This document shows positions 16,630 through 25,939 of a stretch of 64,000 nt of DNA, one piece after another (the first letter of the stretch is position 1; every line of letters begins with the position of its first letter). Source of the DNA: Oscillospiraceae bacterium. GTDB lineage: Bacteria > Bacillota > Clostridia > Oscillospirales > Ruminococcaceae. Location: assembly GCA_900768995.1 (NCBI GenBank), contig CAAGEZ010000042.1:1-64000 (forward strand), given 5' to 3'. The translations under genes and the position numbers were made by a program. Below the pieces are notes generated by a model. The model searched no databases, had not been told where the DNA came from, and worked only from the letters and a program-made list of their open reading frames with translations.

Positions 16630-18107
16630 AGCTTTTCATTAAGAATCTTGTATATCAGCTTCATATCAATGTTTGCACGAACACTGTCGGCAAGAAGCTT
16701 GTACTGAGTTTCCTTATATTCCTGCCTGCTCATAGCCTTTCCGCCATATGTGAAACCCTTTGCCTTAAAAAGTGCCACAACAATCTCACGGGATATCTCG
16801 GTGCTGTCAAACAATCCATGAACATAGCTACCGTAAACATTTTTCACATTGCAGCCGTCGTATATGCCATTTTCAAAGCGTGACAGGCAGTTGCCCTCAA
16901 CATCAGTCCTGCCCATATGTATCTCATATCCCGAAAAGCTCTTGCCCGAAAGCGATGCAAGGGGACCTGTGAGAGTTCCCATAACGCCCGATATCTGAGT
17001 ACGTGTCTTTTCCAAGTGAAACACAGTCGTGCAGGGCAGCAGACCCATTCCCCTTATCTCGCCGCCGCCCTCGGTGTTATCAGGGTCACTTATAATTTTT
17101 CCAAGCATCTGATATCCGCCGCATATCCCGAAAACAGGCACACCCTTTTCGGCAGCCCTTATCACAGCCGCTTCGATGCCGCTTTCCCTCAACCATTTCA
17201 TATCTGAGATCGTGCTTTTTGTCCCGGGAATTATTATCATATCAGCTTCGGAAATTTCCGAGGGCTTTGTAACATAGCTTACCGATACTCCGTCATACTG
17301 ATTGAACACGTCAAAATCAGTAAAATTCGATATTCTCGGCAGACGAATGACCGCAATGTTCACAAGTCCCTTTTCTCTGTTTTCAAGCTTGTCTGAAAGG
17401 CTGTCCTCATCATCAATATCACACTTGATATACGGAACAACTCCCGCAACAGGAACATTGCCCTTTTCTTCAAGTATCCTGCACCCGTCATCGAAAAGCG
17501 ACTTATCCCCTCTGAACCTGTTCACCACAAGTCCCTTCACCATTCGCCTCTCATCTTCTTCAAGGAGCATAAGCGTTCCCAACAGCTGCGCAAAAATGCC
17601 TCCACGGTCAATGTCCCCAACAAGGAGAACAGGCGCTCCTGCAAGCTTCGCCATTCCCATATTTACAATATCATCAGTTTTCAGATTAAGCTCAACAGGG
17701 CTTCCAGCCCCCTCGATAACAATAATATCGTGTTTTTTGTCAAGCTCATTGAACGCCTCCATAATTTCGGGAATAAACTGCTTTTTGTTCCTGAAATATT
17801 CGGCAGCCCTCATATTTCCTCTGACCCTGCCGTTGACGATGACCTGTGAACCCACATCAGAGGTGGGTTTTAAAAGTATGGGATTCATAAGCACCGACGG
17901 CTCAACGCAGGCAGCCTCAGCCTGCATAGCCTGAGCACGTCCCATTTCAAGCCCCTCAGAGGTTATGAACGAGTTCAGTGCCATATTCTGAGATTTGAAC
18001 GGAGCACAGGAATATCCGTCCTCACAAAAGATTCTGCAAAGTGCTGCGGAGAAAAAGCTTTTCCCAGCGTTCGACATGGTACCCTGGATCATAAGCTTCA
18101 GAGCCAT
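16626..18107 (-). CDS. cbiP: Cobyric acid synthase (glutamine-hydrolysing)
   Basis: 493 residues. It amidates four side chains of adenosylcobyrinate a,c-diamide with glutamine and ATP. The N-terminal DTBS-like ATPase domain has MIQGTMSNAGKS and SQNMALNSF. The C-terminal class I glutaminase-like domain has the nucleophile in FGICGGYQMLG and the His in YGSYVHGLFD. The start is the ATG at 18107 (family start plus AAGGAG upstream). Its first 86 nt overlap the 3' end of cobD in another frame, which is an unusually long overlap. Confidence 0.95.
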   Translation of the reverse strand: MALKLMIQGTMSNAGKSFFSAALCRIFCEDGYSCAPFKSQNMALNSFITSEGLEMGRAQAMQAEAACVEPSVLMNPILLKPTSDVGSQVIVNGRVRGNMRAAEYFRNKKQFIPEIMEAFNELDKKHDIIVIEGAGSPVELNLKTDDIVNMGMAKLAGAPVLLVGDIDRGGIFAQLLGTLMLLEEDERRMVKGLVVNRFRGDKSLFDDGCRILEEKGNVPVAGVVPYIKCDIDDEDSLSDKLENREKGLVNIAVIRLPRISNFTDFDVFNQYDGVSVSYVTKPSEISEADMIIIPGTKSTISDMKWLRESGIEAAVIRAAEKGVPVFGICGGYQMLGKIISDPDNTEGGGEIRGMGLLPCTTVFHLEKTRTQISGVMGTLTGPLASLSGKSFSGYEIHMGRTDVEGNCLSRFENGIYDGCNVKNVYGSYVHGLFDSTEISREIVVALFKAKGFTYGGKAMSRQEYKETQYKLLADSVRANIDMKLIYKILNEKL

Positions 18108-19140
18108 CGGATAACTCCTTTCTCAGTAAAAAAATAAGTCTTAGGTTGTCCTCGTGGCTTTTGACCGCCATTCGGTAAAAGTTCTCGCCAAGTCCCCTGA
18201 AATTTTTACAGGAACGTATGGCAATATCATATTTCAGCAGTATTTCCTCAATGGGCTTTTCTGACTTGAAAAGCAGGAAGTTTGCTTCCGAAGGAAAGAA
18301 ATCTATTACAGGAAATTTGCCCATATTATCGTTGATATACCGCTTTTCACGTGATATATATATCACCGTTTTAGTAACAAAATCCTCTTCATCAAGAGCC
18401 GCAAGCCCTGCCGCCTGAGCGGGAATGCTAACACTCCAACTCTGTCCCGACCGCCTTACCTTTTCCCTGAAATCTTCATCGGCGCAAAGCATATATCCAA
18501 GCCTGAGACCCGGTATAGAGTACATTTTCGTAAACGCCTTGATAATAACAGCCCCCTTTTCAAGAAGTCCTGTCATCGAATATTCTGCCGCTCTTTCACT
18601 GAAATCAAGAAAGCTCATATCGAGAATAAGCCTTGTCCCCGTCTTACGGCACTTGTCCGCAATGTCATAAAGAAGCTGCGGCTCGATAAGTCCGCCTGTG
18701 GGATTATTGGGCGTGCACAAAAATAATATATCCATTCCCTCAATATAGGGGATAATATCACCCGTAAGCTCAAAATTATTTTCCTCCGAAAGGTCAAAAA
18801 AGCTTATCTCACAGTCCACCGCTTCAAGAGCACGTTCATATTCCGAAAATGTGGGAGCGGCAAGAAGTGCCCTTTTAGGACGGGCTGCATAAACACATCT
18901 GTATATAAGGTCAGCCGCACCATTTCCGCAAAGAATATATTCACTCGGAACATTTTCCTTTTCGCCAAGCTTATCGCAAAGCTCCCTGCACATTGGGTCG
19001 GGATAGTTTCTGCACATTTCCACCGACCTGTGCAAAGCCTCGATAACATTATCGCTCATTCCGAGGGGATTTATATTCGCAGAAAAATCAAGCTTGATGT
19101 TCCTCGAATAAATATCTCCCCCGTGTTCATATTTATCCAT
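18022..19140 (-). CDS. cobD: L-threonine-O-3-phosphate decarboxylase (PLP-dependent)
   Basis: 372 residues, an aminotransferase fold-type I enzyme related to HisC. It makes (R)-1-aminopropan-2-ol phosphate for the nucleotide-loop linker. Motifs are NINPLG near the N-terminus, CGNGAADLIYR, CTPNNPTGGLI and the PLP-lysine segment IKAFTKMYSIPGLRLGY. After the expected family end at about RKEL, 28 further residues are encoded over the start of cbiP, so the natural stop may have been lost. The neighbour cbiB uses its product. The start follows the cbiB stop by one base. Confidence 0.9.
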   Translation of the reverse strand: MDKYEHGGDIYSRNIKLDFSANINPLGMSDNVIEALHRSVEMCRNYPDPMCRELCDKLGEKENVPSEYILCGNGAADLIYRCVYAARPKRALLAAPTFSEYERALEAVDCEISFFDLSEENNFELTGDIIPYIEGMDILFLCTPNNPTGGLIEPQLLYDIADKCRKTGTRLILDMSFLDFSERAAEYSMTGLLEKGAVIIKAFTKMYSIPGLRLGYMLCADEDFREKVRRSGQSWSVSIPAQAAGLAALDEEDFVTKTVIYISREKRYINDNMGKFPVIDFFPSEANFLLFKSEKPIEEILLKYDIAIRSCKNFRGLGENFYRMAVKSHEDNLRLIFLLRKELSDGSEAYDPGYHVERWEKLFLRSTLQNLL

Positions 19141-19141
19141 A

Positions 19142-20101
19142 TCAGATACCTCCGAATAAATACGATATTACCATTCTGACAACACAGGCGCAGACAAGCA
19201 TAAGTGCCGATGAAACATACATCATTCTGTTTACCCGCCTGATATCCTCGTTTTCAATCTCTCTCACAAGGTCGCCGATATATGGTTTTTCGCAGAGCTT
19301 TCCAAAATAATATGCATTTCCCGCAAGCTGTACTCCAAGCGCTCCCGCCGCAGCTGACTCGGTCTGAGCGGAATTGGGGCTTGCGTGATTTCGTCTGTCC
19401 CTCTGCCATATCCTGAAAGCATTGTCACCGTCAAGTCCGAGGAAAAATGCTGACATTATCATTAGCAGAGCCGTAAAGCGTGAGGGGATATAATTCAGCA
19501 CATCATCAAGCTTTGCTGCGGCTCTTCCAAAGTTCAGATACTTGTCATTTTTATATCCTATCATAGAATCCATAGTGTTTGCGGCCTTGTAGAAAAATCC
19601 GAGCACAGCTCCCCCGAATGCCATATAGAAAAGCGGAGCCGTAACGCCGTCAGATGTATTTTCCGCCACAGTTTCCACCGCCGCACGGATTATCCCATTT
19701 CTGTCAAGCACGTTGGTGTCTCTGCCCACTATCATCGACACGGCACATCTTGCACTTTCCGTATCATCATTTTGGATAGCCTTGTAAACTTTCATACTCT
19801 CATCTCTGAGACACCTTGCCGCAATAAGGTAATAGCAGAAAATGCTCTCAACAGCAATTCCGAGAATAATGTGTATCTTATAGCAAATTATGAGTATCAG
19901 CGCAGGAACGGCTGTTGATATCAAAAGCACAGAAATGCACAGGAACAGCCCTGCCTTTTTTTCTTCGCTTATCTTATTTCTGAAAAATGTTTCAAGCTTT
20001 GATATAAGCGTGCCTATGAGCCTGACAGGGTGGGGCATCGTATAAGGGTCGCCCAGAATGCAGTCAAGCAGGAAACCTATAACAAGTGGCAATACGGGCA
20101 T
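19142..20101 (-). CDS. cbiB: Adenosylcobinamide-phosphate synthase (membrane)
   Basis: 319 residues, strongly hydrophobic with several membrane spans. It joins aminopropanol phosphate to adenosylcobyric acid. The N-terminal signature LVIGFLLDCILGDPYTMPHP is complete. VETVAENTSDGVTAPLFY, the segment after ANTMDSMIGYKND and RRNHASPNSAQTES are all family motifs. It lies between cobC and cobD, the latter supplying its substrate. Confidence 0.95.
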   Translation of the reverse strand: MPVLPLVIGFLLDCILGDPYTMPHPVRLIGTLISKLETFFRNKISEEKKAGLFLCISVLLISTAVPALILIICYKIHIILGIAVESIFCYYLIAARCLRDESMKVYKAIQNDDTESARCAVSMIVGRDTNVLDRNGIIRAAVETVAENTSDGVTAPLFYMAFGGAVLGFFYKAANTMDSMIGYKNDKYLNFGRAAAKLDDVLNYIPSRFTALLMIMSAFFLGLDGDNAFRIWQRDRRNHASPNSAQTESAAAGALGVQLAGNAYYFGKLCEKPYIGDLVREIENEDIRRVNRMMYVSSALMLVCACVVRMVISYLFGGI

Positions 20102-20116
20102 ACTACAGCACTCCTT

Positions 20117-20674
20117 TCATATTTCTTCCAATATCCTTATTTTTCCGTTGTTAAATTCAGTCACATATCCGCAGCTGTTTTTTATCATATAATCATAATA
20201 ACCCTTTTTAGGCACAGCAAAACGTTCCAGCACGGACATAATCGTTCCTCCGTGAACCACAAAAGCAATGACCCTGCCGCCATTTTCCGAGACTGCTTTT
20301 ATAAATGCCTTACAACATCTTTCCGTGAAATCTCCGTGAGCTTCACCATTCGGAAACGGCATTTTCCCGCCGCTGTCTATCCACGCCTGATAGTCGGCAT
20401 CACCATTTAACTCATCATAATTTTTGCCCTCAAAATCCCCGAAATCACATTCTTTCAGGTCGTCATATATTTTAACGGGCACTTTTGGATAAATGATCCC
20501 AGCCGTTTCAACACAGCGTTTCATAGGACTTGAAACAACGATATCAGCCACAGGATAGTACTTATTTTCCAGCTCTGATATGCCCTCCTGACACAAACTT
20601 TCGTCAGTTCTTCCGATGTATGCTTTTCTAAGATTACCTTCCGTTTTTCCGTGACGGATAAAGATAATTTTCAT
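20117..20674 (-). CDS. cobC: Histidine phosphatase, probable alpha-ribazole-5'-phosphate phosphatase
   Basis: 185 residues of the phosphoglycerate-mutase-like histidine phosphatase superfamily. The RHG motif IFIRHGKTEGN holds the catalytic His, the second arginine is in SSPMKRCVETA, the acid is in KECDFGDFEGKNYDEL, and the second His is in FVVHGGTIMSV. Placement beside cobS and the CobU-like gene supports alpha-ribazole phosphatase (CobC) activity over other substrates. The ATG at 20674 is preferred to the TTG at 20680 because GTGAGG lies upstream at a fitting distance. Confidence 0.88.
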   Translation of the reverse strand: MKIIFIRHGKTEGNLRKAYIGRTDESLCQEGISELENKYYPVADIVVSSPMKRCVETAGIIYPKVPVKIYDDLKECDFGDFEGKNYDELNGDADYQAWIDSGGKMPFPNGEAHGDFTERCCKAFIKAVSENGGRVIAFVVHGGTIMSVLERFAVPKKGYYDYMIKNSCGYVTEFNNGKIRILEEI

Positions 20675-20683
20675 TGTCAAACC

Positions 20684-21064
20684 TCACCCGTTTCCTTTTA
20701 TAACACTTGCAATACCGCAGCTTATCCGTATCACCTTTTCACTCTTTGCCGCAATAAAACAGCAGACCTTTCCCACTGTTTCACGCCATATCCGCTCCGA
20801 CTTTTCAATAGGAACAATGCCGCAGCCTATTTCCGTGGAAATAATTACGATGTCGGGACATTCATCAAAAAGCTTCTCCGCTTCAATTAACGGGTCAAGC
20901 CCCGCTTCAAGCTGCCTTTTCACAAGCATCTGATAATTTTTAACACACTTATGCTTTTTTATCTTCTCAAAGTCCGCTGTTTCGCCGTCGCAGATATCTG
21001 ACATCCCAATAGCTTCGGCATATTCGGTCTTGCCCTCGTATGAACCGCCGATAATAAGCATCAT
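20684..21064 (-). CDS. Short CobU-like adenosylcobinamide kinase paralogue
   Basis: 126 residues against about 180 for CobU. It keeps the P-loop (GGSYEGKTEYAEAIG) and the CobU motif ISTEIGCGIVPIEKSER, and ends with the family-like segment FIAAKSEKVIRISCGI. It lacks the central segment of CobU that contains the RH...R site for the covalent GMP histidine. It may act as a kinase only, or together with the full-length CobU at 21836. It lies between cobS and cobC with 19 and 9 nt gaps, inside the operon. Confidence 0.75.
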   Translation of the reverse strand: MMLIIGGSYEGKTEYAEAIGMSDICDGETADFEKIKKHKCVKNYQMLVKRQLEAGLDPLIEAEKLFDECPDIVIISTEIGCGIVPIEKSERIWRETVGKVCCFIAAKSEKVIRISCGIASVIKGNG

Positions 21065-21083
21065 AAGTCTTACCTCAATTCTC

Positions 21084-21854
21084 TCAAATATGAGTAATTA
21101 TTTTATCCGCCAAAACTATACACACAAGGGACGAAAGCTCGCATATCTGCAAAAAATATCCCGCAAGGTCTCCTGTTATGCCGCCAAAACGCTTGTATGA
21201 AAATGTCCTGTAATACATAAATGCTCCCAGCGCACCCACAGCCCCCGCAATGCCCACCACAGGATAAATGCATATCATTCCTACAATGCCGATAACAAGT
21301 ATGACCGTCAATGCCGCCACGGTTGCATTCTTATGTGCAGGCTTTGCAAAGCTCTGCAATGCTCCCTCTTTTTTTGCGCACCTGAATGTGACCGCCGCAA
21401 GACCGCTCAGTGCTCTTGAAATAACAAAGCTAAGTGCCGCAGTTATCAATGCTTTAAAGTTATTTATCTCAGAAAAAAATGCAGCGTCAAGCAAAAGATA
21501 AACTCCAAGAGAAATTGCCGCAAATGCGCCGATATGAGAATCGCTCATTATCTCCAGAGCACGTTCCTTAGGCGCACAGGAAGCCTTTGCATCGCTCACA
21601 TCGCAAAAACCGTCAAGGTGAATGCCACCCGTTACGATTATGGGAATAACAGCACTGACAGCCCCGAAAAGCAGGCTGCCTATGCCGAGCTTTATACAAA
21701 TATACCGCCACATCAGTATAAGTCCGCCGATGACCGCACCGATAAGAGGGAAAAAGCAGAGTGCATATCTTCTGTTCTCCTCTTTCCATTCAATTTGCGG
21801 CATCGGTATCCGTGAATACATCGAAAAAGCCGATATCAGCGATTTGAAAAGCAT
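21084..21854 (-). CDS. cobS: Adenosylcobinamide-GDP ribazoletransferase (cobalamin synthase)
   Basis: 256 residues with multiple membrane spans. It joins adenosylcobinamide-GDP to alpha-ribazole (or its phosphate) to finish cobalamin. Family motifs are FSMYSRIPMPQIEW near the start, GGIHLDGFCDVSDA with its Asp residues, and MSDSHIGAFAAISLG. The C-terminus YKRFGGITGDLAGYFLQI matches the conserved GGxTGD motif. The start at 21854 overlaps the end of cobU by 19 nt and has AAGGAAG 9 nt upstream. Confidence 0.94.
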   Translation of the reverse strand: MLFKSLISAFSMYSRIPMPQIEWKEENRRYALCFFPLIGAVIGGLILMWRYICIKLGIGSLLFGAVSAVIPIIVTGGIHLDGFCDVSDAKASCAPKERALEIMSDSHIGAFAAISLGVYLLLDAAFFSEINNFKALITAALSFVISRALSGLAAVTFRCAKKEGALQSFAKPAHKNATVAALTVILVIGIVGMICIYPVVGIAGAVGALGAFMYYRTFSYKRFGGITGDLAGYFLQICELSSLVCIVLADKIITHI

Positions 21855-22369
21855 TCGGGCAGACTTCCTTTCAGCATAACGGGAATGCCGTAAACCGCTT
21901 CGATAACTCTATCCGACATCTGTGCCAGAGCGCAGTTTAAATTTCCCATATTTTTTATATATTCCATAGTTTCAGCAGGATAGATAATGCCGTCAGCGCC
22001 AACGGAATTTGTAACGATTATGACCTCAGAAGCGGTTTCAGTCAAATGAGCAATGCCTTTTGTGATCTTGCTCACAGGGTCTCTTTCACCTGCCGAAAAC
22101 ATCTCATTTGCCATAAGATTGCAGGCACATTCGAGAAGTATCCCGCAGCTGTTCGGAACGGTCACATCTTGAATATCCGTGTATTTTTCAATAGTCTCAA
22201 AGCCCTTGCCGAGACGCATTTTCCTGTGTCTCTCAATAGCCTTGTGAGCCTCATCACAATACGGCTCCATTGTTGCAATATATATCTTTCTGCTCTGAAC
22301 AAGTGACAAAATATCCTCCGCAATTGAAGACTTTCCGCACTTGCTCCCGCCCGTAATCAGAGTAAGCAT
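21836..22369 (-). CDS. cobU: Adenosylcobinamide kinase / cobinamide-phosphate guanylyltransferase
   Basis: 177 residues, close to the usual CobU length. The P-loop is GGSKCGKSSIAEDI. The central segment YIATMEPYCDEAHKAIERHRKMR includes the His48 region that carries GMP in CobU (shown here as KAIERHRKMR). The third motif is diverged: VTNSVGADGIIYPAE instead of the usual SNEVGxGIVP, while the short paralogue at 20684 retains that form. The ATG follows the cobT stop directly, and its AAGGAG lies in the last codons of cobT. Confidence 0.9.
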   Translation of the reverse strand: MLTLITGGSKCGKSSIAEDILSLVQSRKIYIATMEPYCDEAHKAIERHRKMRLGKGFETIEKYTDIQDVTVPNSCGILLECACNLMANEMFSAGERDPVSKITKGIAHLTETASEVIIVTNSVGADGIIYPAETMEYIKNMGNLNCALAQMSDRVIEAVYGIPVMLKGSLPECFSNR

Positions 22370-23416
22370 TTACAGCTCCTTATATTTTTCAATAGACAGA
22401 TTATCAAATGAATGTGAGGAATCATACACTGCCATTGCAGCGTCAAGCATAGGCAGCAGCAGCACTCCGCCCGTTCCCTCGCCAAGACAAAGTCCCGCAT
22501 TTATCGGCGGTTCAAAGCCAAGATACCGGAGCATTTTTATCCCCGCAGGCTCTCTTGAAACGTGGGAACAGAGCATATATTCCTTTGCAAACGGACATAT
22601 CATTGCCGCAAGAGCCGCCGAAACCGCCGAAATAAAGCCGTCTATGACAATTGGAATATGATAAACGGCTCCTCCGAGAAAAAGCCCCGCCATTCCACCG
22701 ATATCATAGCCGCCTACCTTTGAGATTATGTCAACAGCGTCAAAGGGGTCAGGCTTGTTTATCTCAATGCTTTTTTTAATTGCATTTATTTTCTTTAAAA
22801 GTCCTTCATCGCCAAGCCCAGCACCTCTTCCCGTTACCTCTTCGGGTGAAAGTCTGAGTAGGACAGATGCCGCCGCAGATGATGTGGTCGTGTTGCCTAT
22901 TCCCATTTCTCCTGTCACAATGAGCTTATATCCCTTTTGTTTCATTTCACTCGCAATGTCCATTCCGACCTGCAAGGCTTTCTCAGCCTGACTTCGGCTC
23001 ATAGCAGGACCTTTGACAATATTTTCTGTTCCGTCTGCGATCTTTCTGCTGATAAGTCCGTCAGCCGATACACTGCCCTTAATGCCGATATCAACGGTAA
23101 ACACATCTGCACCGCAGGACTTCGCCATTAAATTTATATTGGAAGTTCCCTCCGCCATAGCCTTTGCAACAATAGCCGTAACGCTGCTGTCAGTCTGTGT
23201 CACGCCCTCGCACACAACGCCATTGTCGGAACACATAACCACCGCACACCGCTTATCAAGAGAAAAATTTTCACTTCCGAAAATTTCCGCAAGCTTTATT
23301 ATATCATCTTCAAGCATTCCCAGACTATGCAGCGGCTTTGCAATGCTGTTCCATTTTAGTGCTGCCCTCTTTCCGGCCTCTTTATCAGTGAGCACAACAT
23401 GTTTGATCCTATCCAT
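22370..23416 (-). CDS. cobT: Nicotinate-nucleotide:dimethylbenzimidazole phosphoribosyltransferase
   Basis: 348 residues. It makes alpha-ribazole phosphate from the lower-ligand base and nicotinate mononucleotide. Motifs include VVMCSDNGVVCEGVTQTDSS, GEMGIGNTTTSSA and the terminal catalytic-Glu region GLCLGEGTGGVLLL. The frame extends 16 codons upstream, but the ATG at 23416 is preferred: it overlaps the cbiA stop by 8 nt, as at several other junctions in this operon. Genes for making dimethylbenzimidazole (bza, bluB) are not present here. Confidence 0.95.
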   Translation of the reverse strand: MDRIKHVVLTDKEAGKRAALKWNSIAKPLHSLGMLEDDIIKLAEIFGSENFSLDKRCAVVMCSDNGVVCEGVTQTDSSVTAIVAKAMAEGTSNINLMAKSCGADVFTVDIGIKGSVSADGLISRKIADGTENIVKGPAMSRSQAEKALQVGMDIASEMKQKGYKLIVTGEMGIGNTTTSSAAASVLLRLSPEEVTGRGAGLGDEGLLKKINAIKKSIEINKPDPFDAVDIISKVGGYDIGGMAGLFLGGAVYHIPIVIDGFISAVSAALAAMICPFAKEYMLCSHVSREPAGIKMLRYLGFEPPINAGLCLGEGTGGVLLLPMLDAAMAVYDSSHSFDNLSIEKYKEL

Positions 23417-24743
23417 TTTTCCTAAACCTTTCACACGCCGCAAGAAAATTTTCCGAAAGCTCAAGGCGTGAATAAAAATACAAATGAGGAAATCCCGCCC
23501 AAAGCTTCATATCAGCATTTACACATTTTCGACATTCGCTCTTTCCGGGTTTCACTGCGGTAAAATCATCTCCGCAGCAGGTGCTGTCAAAGTAATGAAA
23601 CTCGTGAACGGGAAAGCTCTCGCCTTTTTTGCATAAAAGATTGTCACGCTCTGCGGTAATGATGCTATAGCCGAAATTTTTCAGTCTCGGAGTTCTGAAA
23701 GCTCTGCCGTAAATGACGCCAACACCTTTATGAGCACTTCCGTTCATATCCTCAAATTCATCGTGAAGATACATAAAGCCGCCACATTCCCCTATGCAGG
23801 GAACGCCGCTTTCAACAGCATCTTTTACAGATTTGAGCATAGCTGTATTTTCCGAGATCGTATCGGCATACAGTTCAGGATATCCACCGCAAAGAATTAT
23901 ACCGTCAATATTTTCGGGAAGCTTTTTACCCCGCAAAGGTGAGAACGGTATCACCTCCGCCCCCATTTCTTCAAGAAGCTGTACATTCTCTGGATAAAAG
24001 AAACAAAAAGCCTCATCTTTTGAAAGAGCCACTCTTGCGTTATATTTTTTCGCAAACACAGGCGGGGTAAATGACAGCTCTGACGACTCCGCAAGCTCAT
24101 ATATCCTGTCGATTCGGATATATTTCTCAGCAGCCAAAGCAAGCTTTTCAAGCCGCTTTTTTATATCCGTAATTTCGTCCGCAGTCACAAGCCCAAGATG
24201 ACGGCTCTCCACAACAATTTCACTGTCTGCCGGAAAATGTCCGAGAAATTCAGTCCCCAGCTCATCACAAAGCTTTTTTACAAACTGAACTCTGCTTTCC
24301 GCAAGGCGGTTGAATATAAACCCAGCAATATTGTTAGGCTTCTGATACTCAAGAAATCCCTTTATGACCGCCCCCACGGACTCGCTCATTCCCCTTGCGT
24401 TTATTACAATAATCACAGGAGTATTTATAATCTGTGAGACTTCATAAGATGAACCTCTGCCGTTCAAACCGTCATAAAATCCCATAACGCCCTCAATGAC
24501 GGACATTTCCTGTGAACCCTTATTCAGCAGATATTTCAGCGTGTTTTCGTTACAGAAAAAGCTGTCAAGATTATAAGACTCCGACCCGATGACCTTTCTG
24601 TGAAACATCGGGTCGATGTAATCGGGGCCGCATTTAAAGGAAGCCGTTTTAATTTTTCGGTCAACAAGCGCCTGCAATAATGCACATACAATCGTTGTTT
24701 TTCCGCAGCCGCTGCCCGTTCCCGCAATCATTATCCTTTTCAA
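23409..24743 (-). CDS. cbiA: Cobyrinate a,c-diamide synthase
   Basis: 444 residues. It amidates the a and c side chains of cobyrinate. The N-terminal ATPase domain opens MIAGTGSGCGKTTIV, followed by SFKCGPDYIDPMFH and YNLDSFF. The C-terminal class I glutaminase-like domain has the nucleophile in CIGECGGFMYLHDE and the late His in FPVHEFHYFD. The start is a TTG at 24743, overlapping the cbiET stop (TTGA), with AGGAGG 9 nt upstream, which points to translational coupling. Confidence 0.95.
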   Translation of the reverse strand: MKRIMIAGTGSGCGKTTIVCALLQALVDRKIKTASFKCGPDYIDPMFHRKVIGSESYNLDSFFCNENTLKYLLNKGSQEMSVIEGVMGFYDGLNGRGSSYEVSQIINTPVIIVINARGMSESVGAVIKGFLEYQKPNNIAGFIFNRLAESRVQFVKKLCDELGTEFLGHFPADSEIVVESRHLGLVTADEITDIKKRLEKLALAAEKYIRIDRIYELAESSELSFTPPVFAKKYNARVALSKDEAFCFFYPENVQLLEEMGAEVIPFSPLRGKKLPENIDGIILCGGYPELYADTISENTAMLKSVKDAVESGVPCIGECGGFMYLHDEFEDMNGSAHKGVGVIYGRAFRTPRLKNFGYSIITAERDNLLCKKGESFPVHEFHYFDSTCCGDDFTAVKPGKSECRKCVNADMKLWAGFPHLYFYSRLELSENFLAACERFRKNG

Positions 24744-25927
24744 TTTATGACCCTCCTGATAACAAAAACAGGATTTTCTCCTTTGAGCATATGGTAATTT
24801 CCTGCCTTGAACGCCCGAGCCGCCGATATCTGAACTATCTCCCGCTCACCGAGACATTCGCTGTCCCTGAGGGTTTCAAGGGTAACAGCTGTCATAACGA
24901 TACGCACCGACGGATTTTTTTGTATCGCCGCCGAAACTATCTCAGACAGTCCTCCGCCCGAACCGCCAATAAATACGCAGTCAGGAGCAGGAAGCTCATC
25001 TGTCAGCTCTTCCGCTCTACCACATAACCGAATTATATTGTCACAGCCGAATTTTCTGAAATTTTTTTCCGAAAGCTCTGCTGATTCTGCGTCCTTTTCA
25101 ACGGCATATACACACCCGACAGGGCATCTCAGCGCCATTTCCACCGACACAGAACCCGTTCCGCTGCCGATATCCCAGCAAATGTCGCTCCTGCCGATGT
25201 CAAGCTTTGATATGACCTGACAGCGCACTTCCGCCTTTGTCATAGGTGCTTTGCCACGGATAAATTCATCATCGGGAATGCCCGACCGTACTGCTTTTTC
25301 ATAGTCTCTGTTTATGATTATCATTGACGAAAGCGTTGATGTTACGATATCCGTCAGCTCTTCCGCCCTGCCCTTTATCAGCTTTTCATCATCATAGCCC
25401 ATATTTTCGCCGATGAAAATTTGAACATTTCCCCTGCCGTATTCAGTCAGCTTCCGACACACATTCCCGCAGTCATTTTCACCGCCGATAAGTGCAAAAA
25501 CATATTCGTTTGAGCAAACCTCTCTCACAATATTCGCCTTTGCGCCGTGAAGTGAAACAAACCTCAGCCTGTCCCAGCTCAGCCCCAGCATTGAGCACAG
25601 ATAAACAGGCGATGCGATACCGGGGATAATTTTGTAAGGAATCCCACGCTTTTCAAGCTCTGCGGAAAGCTTCTGTGCACCGCTGAAAAATCCGCAATCA
25701 CCTGACATAAGCACAGCGATGTTTTTATCAAATTCCGCACATATTCTGTCGGCTATTTTCAGGGTATCATATGAGCAGAATTTTTCCTTGTCAAGGCTCT
25801 CAAAGCCCTCCAGAATTCGTCCCGCTCCTATAAGCATATCCGCAGACTTTACGGCATTTTTCCCATCAACGGTCATACTTTCGCTGCAGTTCATTCCGCA
25901 CCCGATTATTTTTACCCGTGACTCCAT
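24740..25927 (-). CDS. cbiET: Fused cobalt-precorrin-7 C5- and decarboxylating C15-methyltransferase (CbiE-CbiT)
   Basis: 395 residues, two SAM-dependent enzymes in one chain. Residues 1-205 are CbiE (tetrapyrrole methylase fold; IGCGMNCSESMTVDG, LMSGDCGFFSGAQKL). Residues 215-395 are CbiT (Rossmann methyltransferase; GKAPMTKAEVRCQVIS, CWDIGSGTGSVSVEMA, CVFIGGSGGGLSEIV). It methylates C-5 and C-15 and decarboxylates the acetate at C-12. The fusion equals CobL of the aerobic pathway and is common in Clostridia as CbiET. Confidence 0.94.
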   Translation of the reverse strand: MESRVKIIGCGMNCSESMTVDGKNAVKSADMLIGAGRILEGFESLDKEKFCSYDTLKIADRICAEFDKNIAVLMSGDCGFFSGAQKLSAELEKRGIPYKIIPGIASPVYLCSMLGLSWDRLRFVSLHGAKANIVREVCSNEYVFALIGGENDCGNVCRKLTEYGRGNVQIFIGENMGYDDEKLIKGRAEELTDIVTSTLSSMIIINRDYEKAVRSGIPDDEFIRGKAPMTKAEVRCQVISKLDIGRSDICWDIGSGTGSVSVEMALRCPVGCVYAVEKDAESAELSEKNFRKFGCDNIIRLCGRAEELTDELPAPDCVFIGGSGGGLSEIVSAAIQKNPSVRIVMTAVTLETLRDSECLGEREIVQISAARAFKAGNYHMLKGENPVFVIRRVIN

Positions 25928-25939
25928 TTTTTCAATTCC

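Noticed and set aside
16030..17934. Plus-strand open frames (225 and 210 codons) opposite cbiP and cobO
   Set aside because: The minus-strand genes have all catalytic motifs; the plus-strand frames are shadows rich in Ser/Phe with no start signals.
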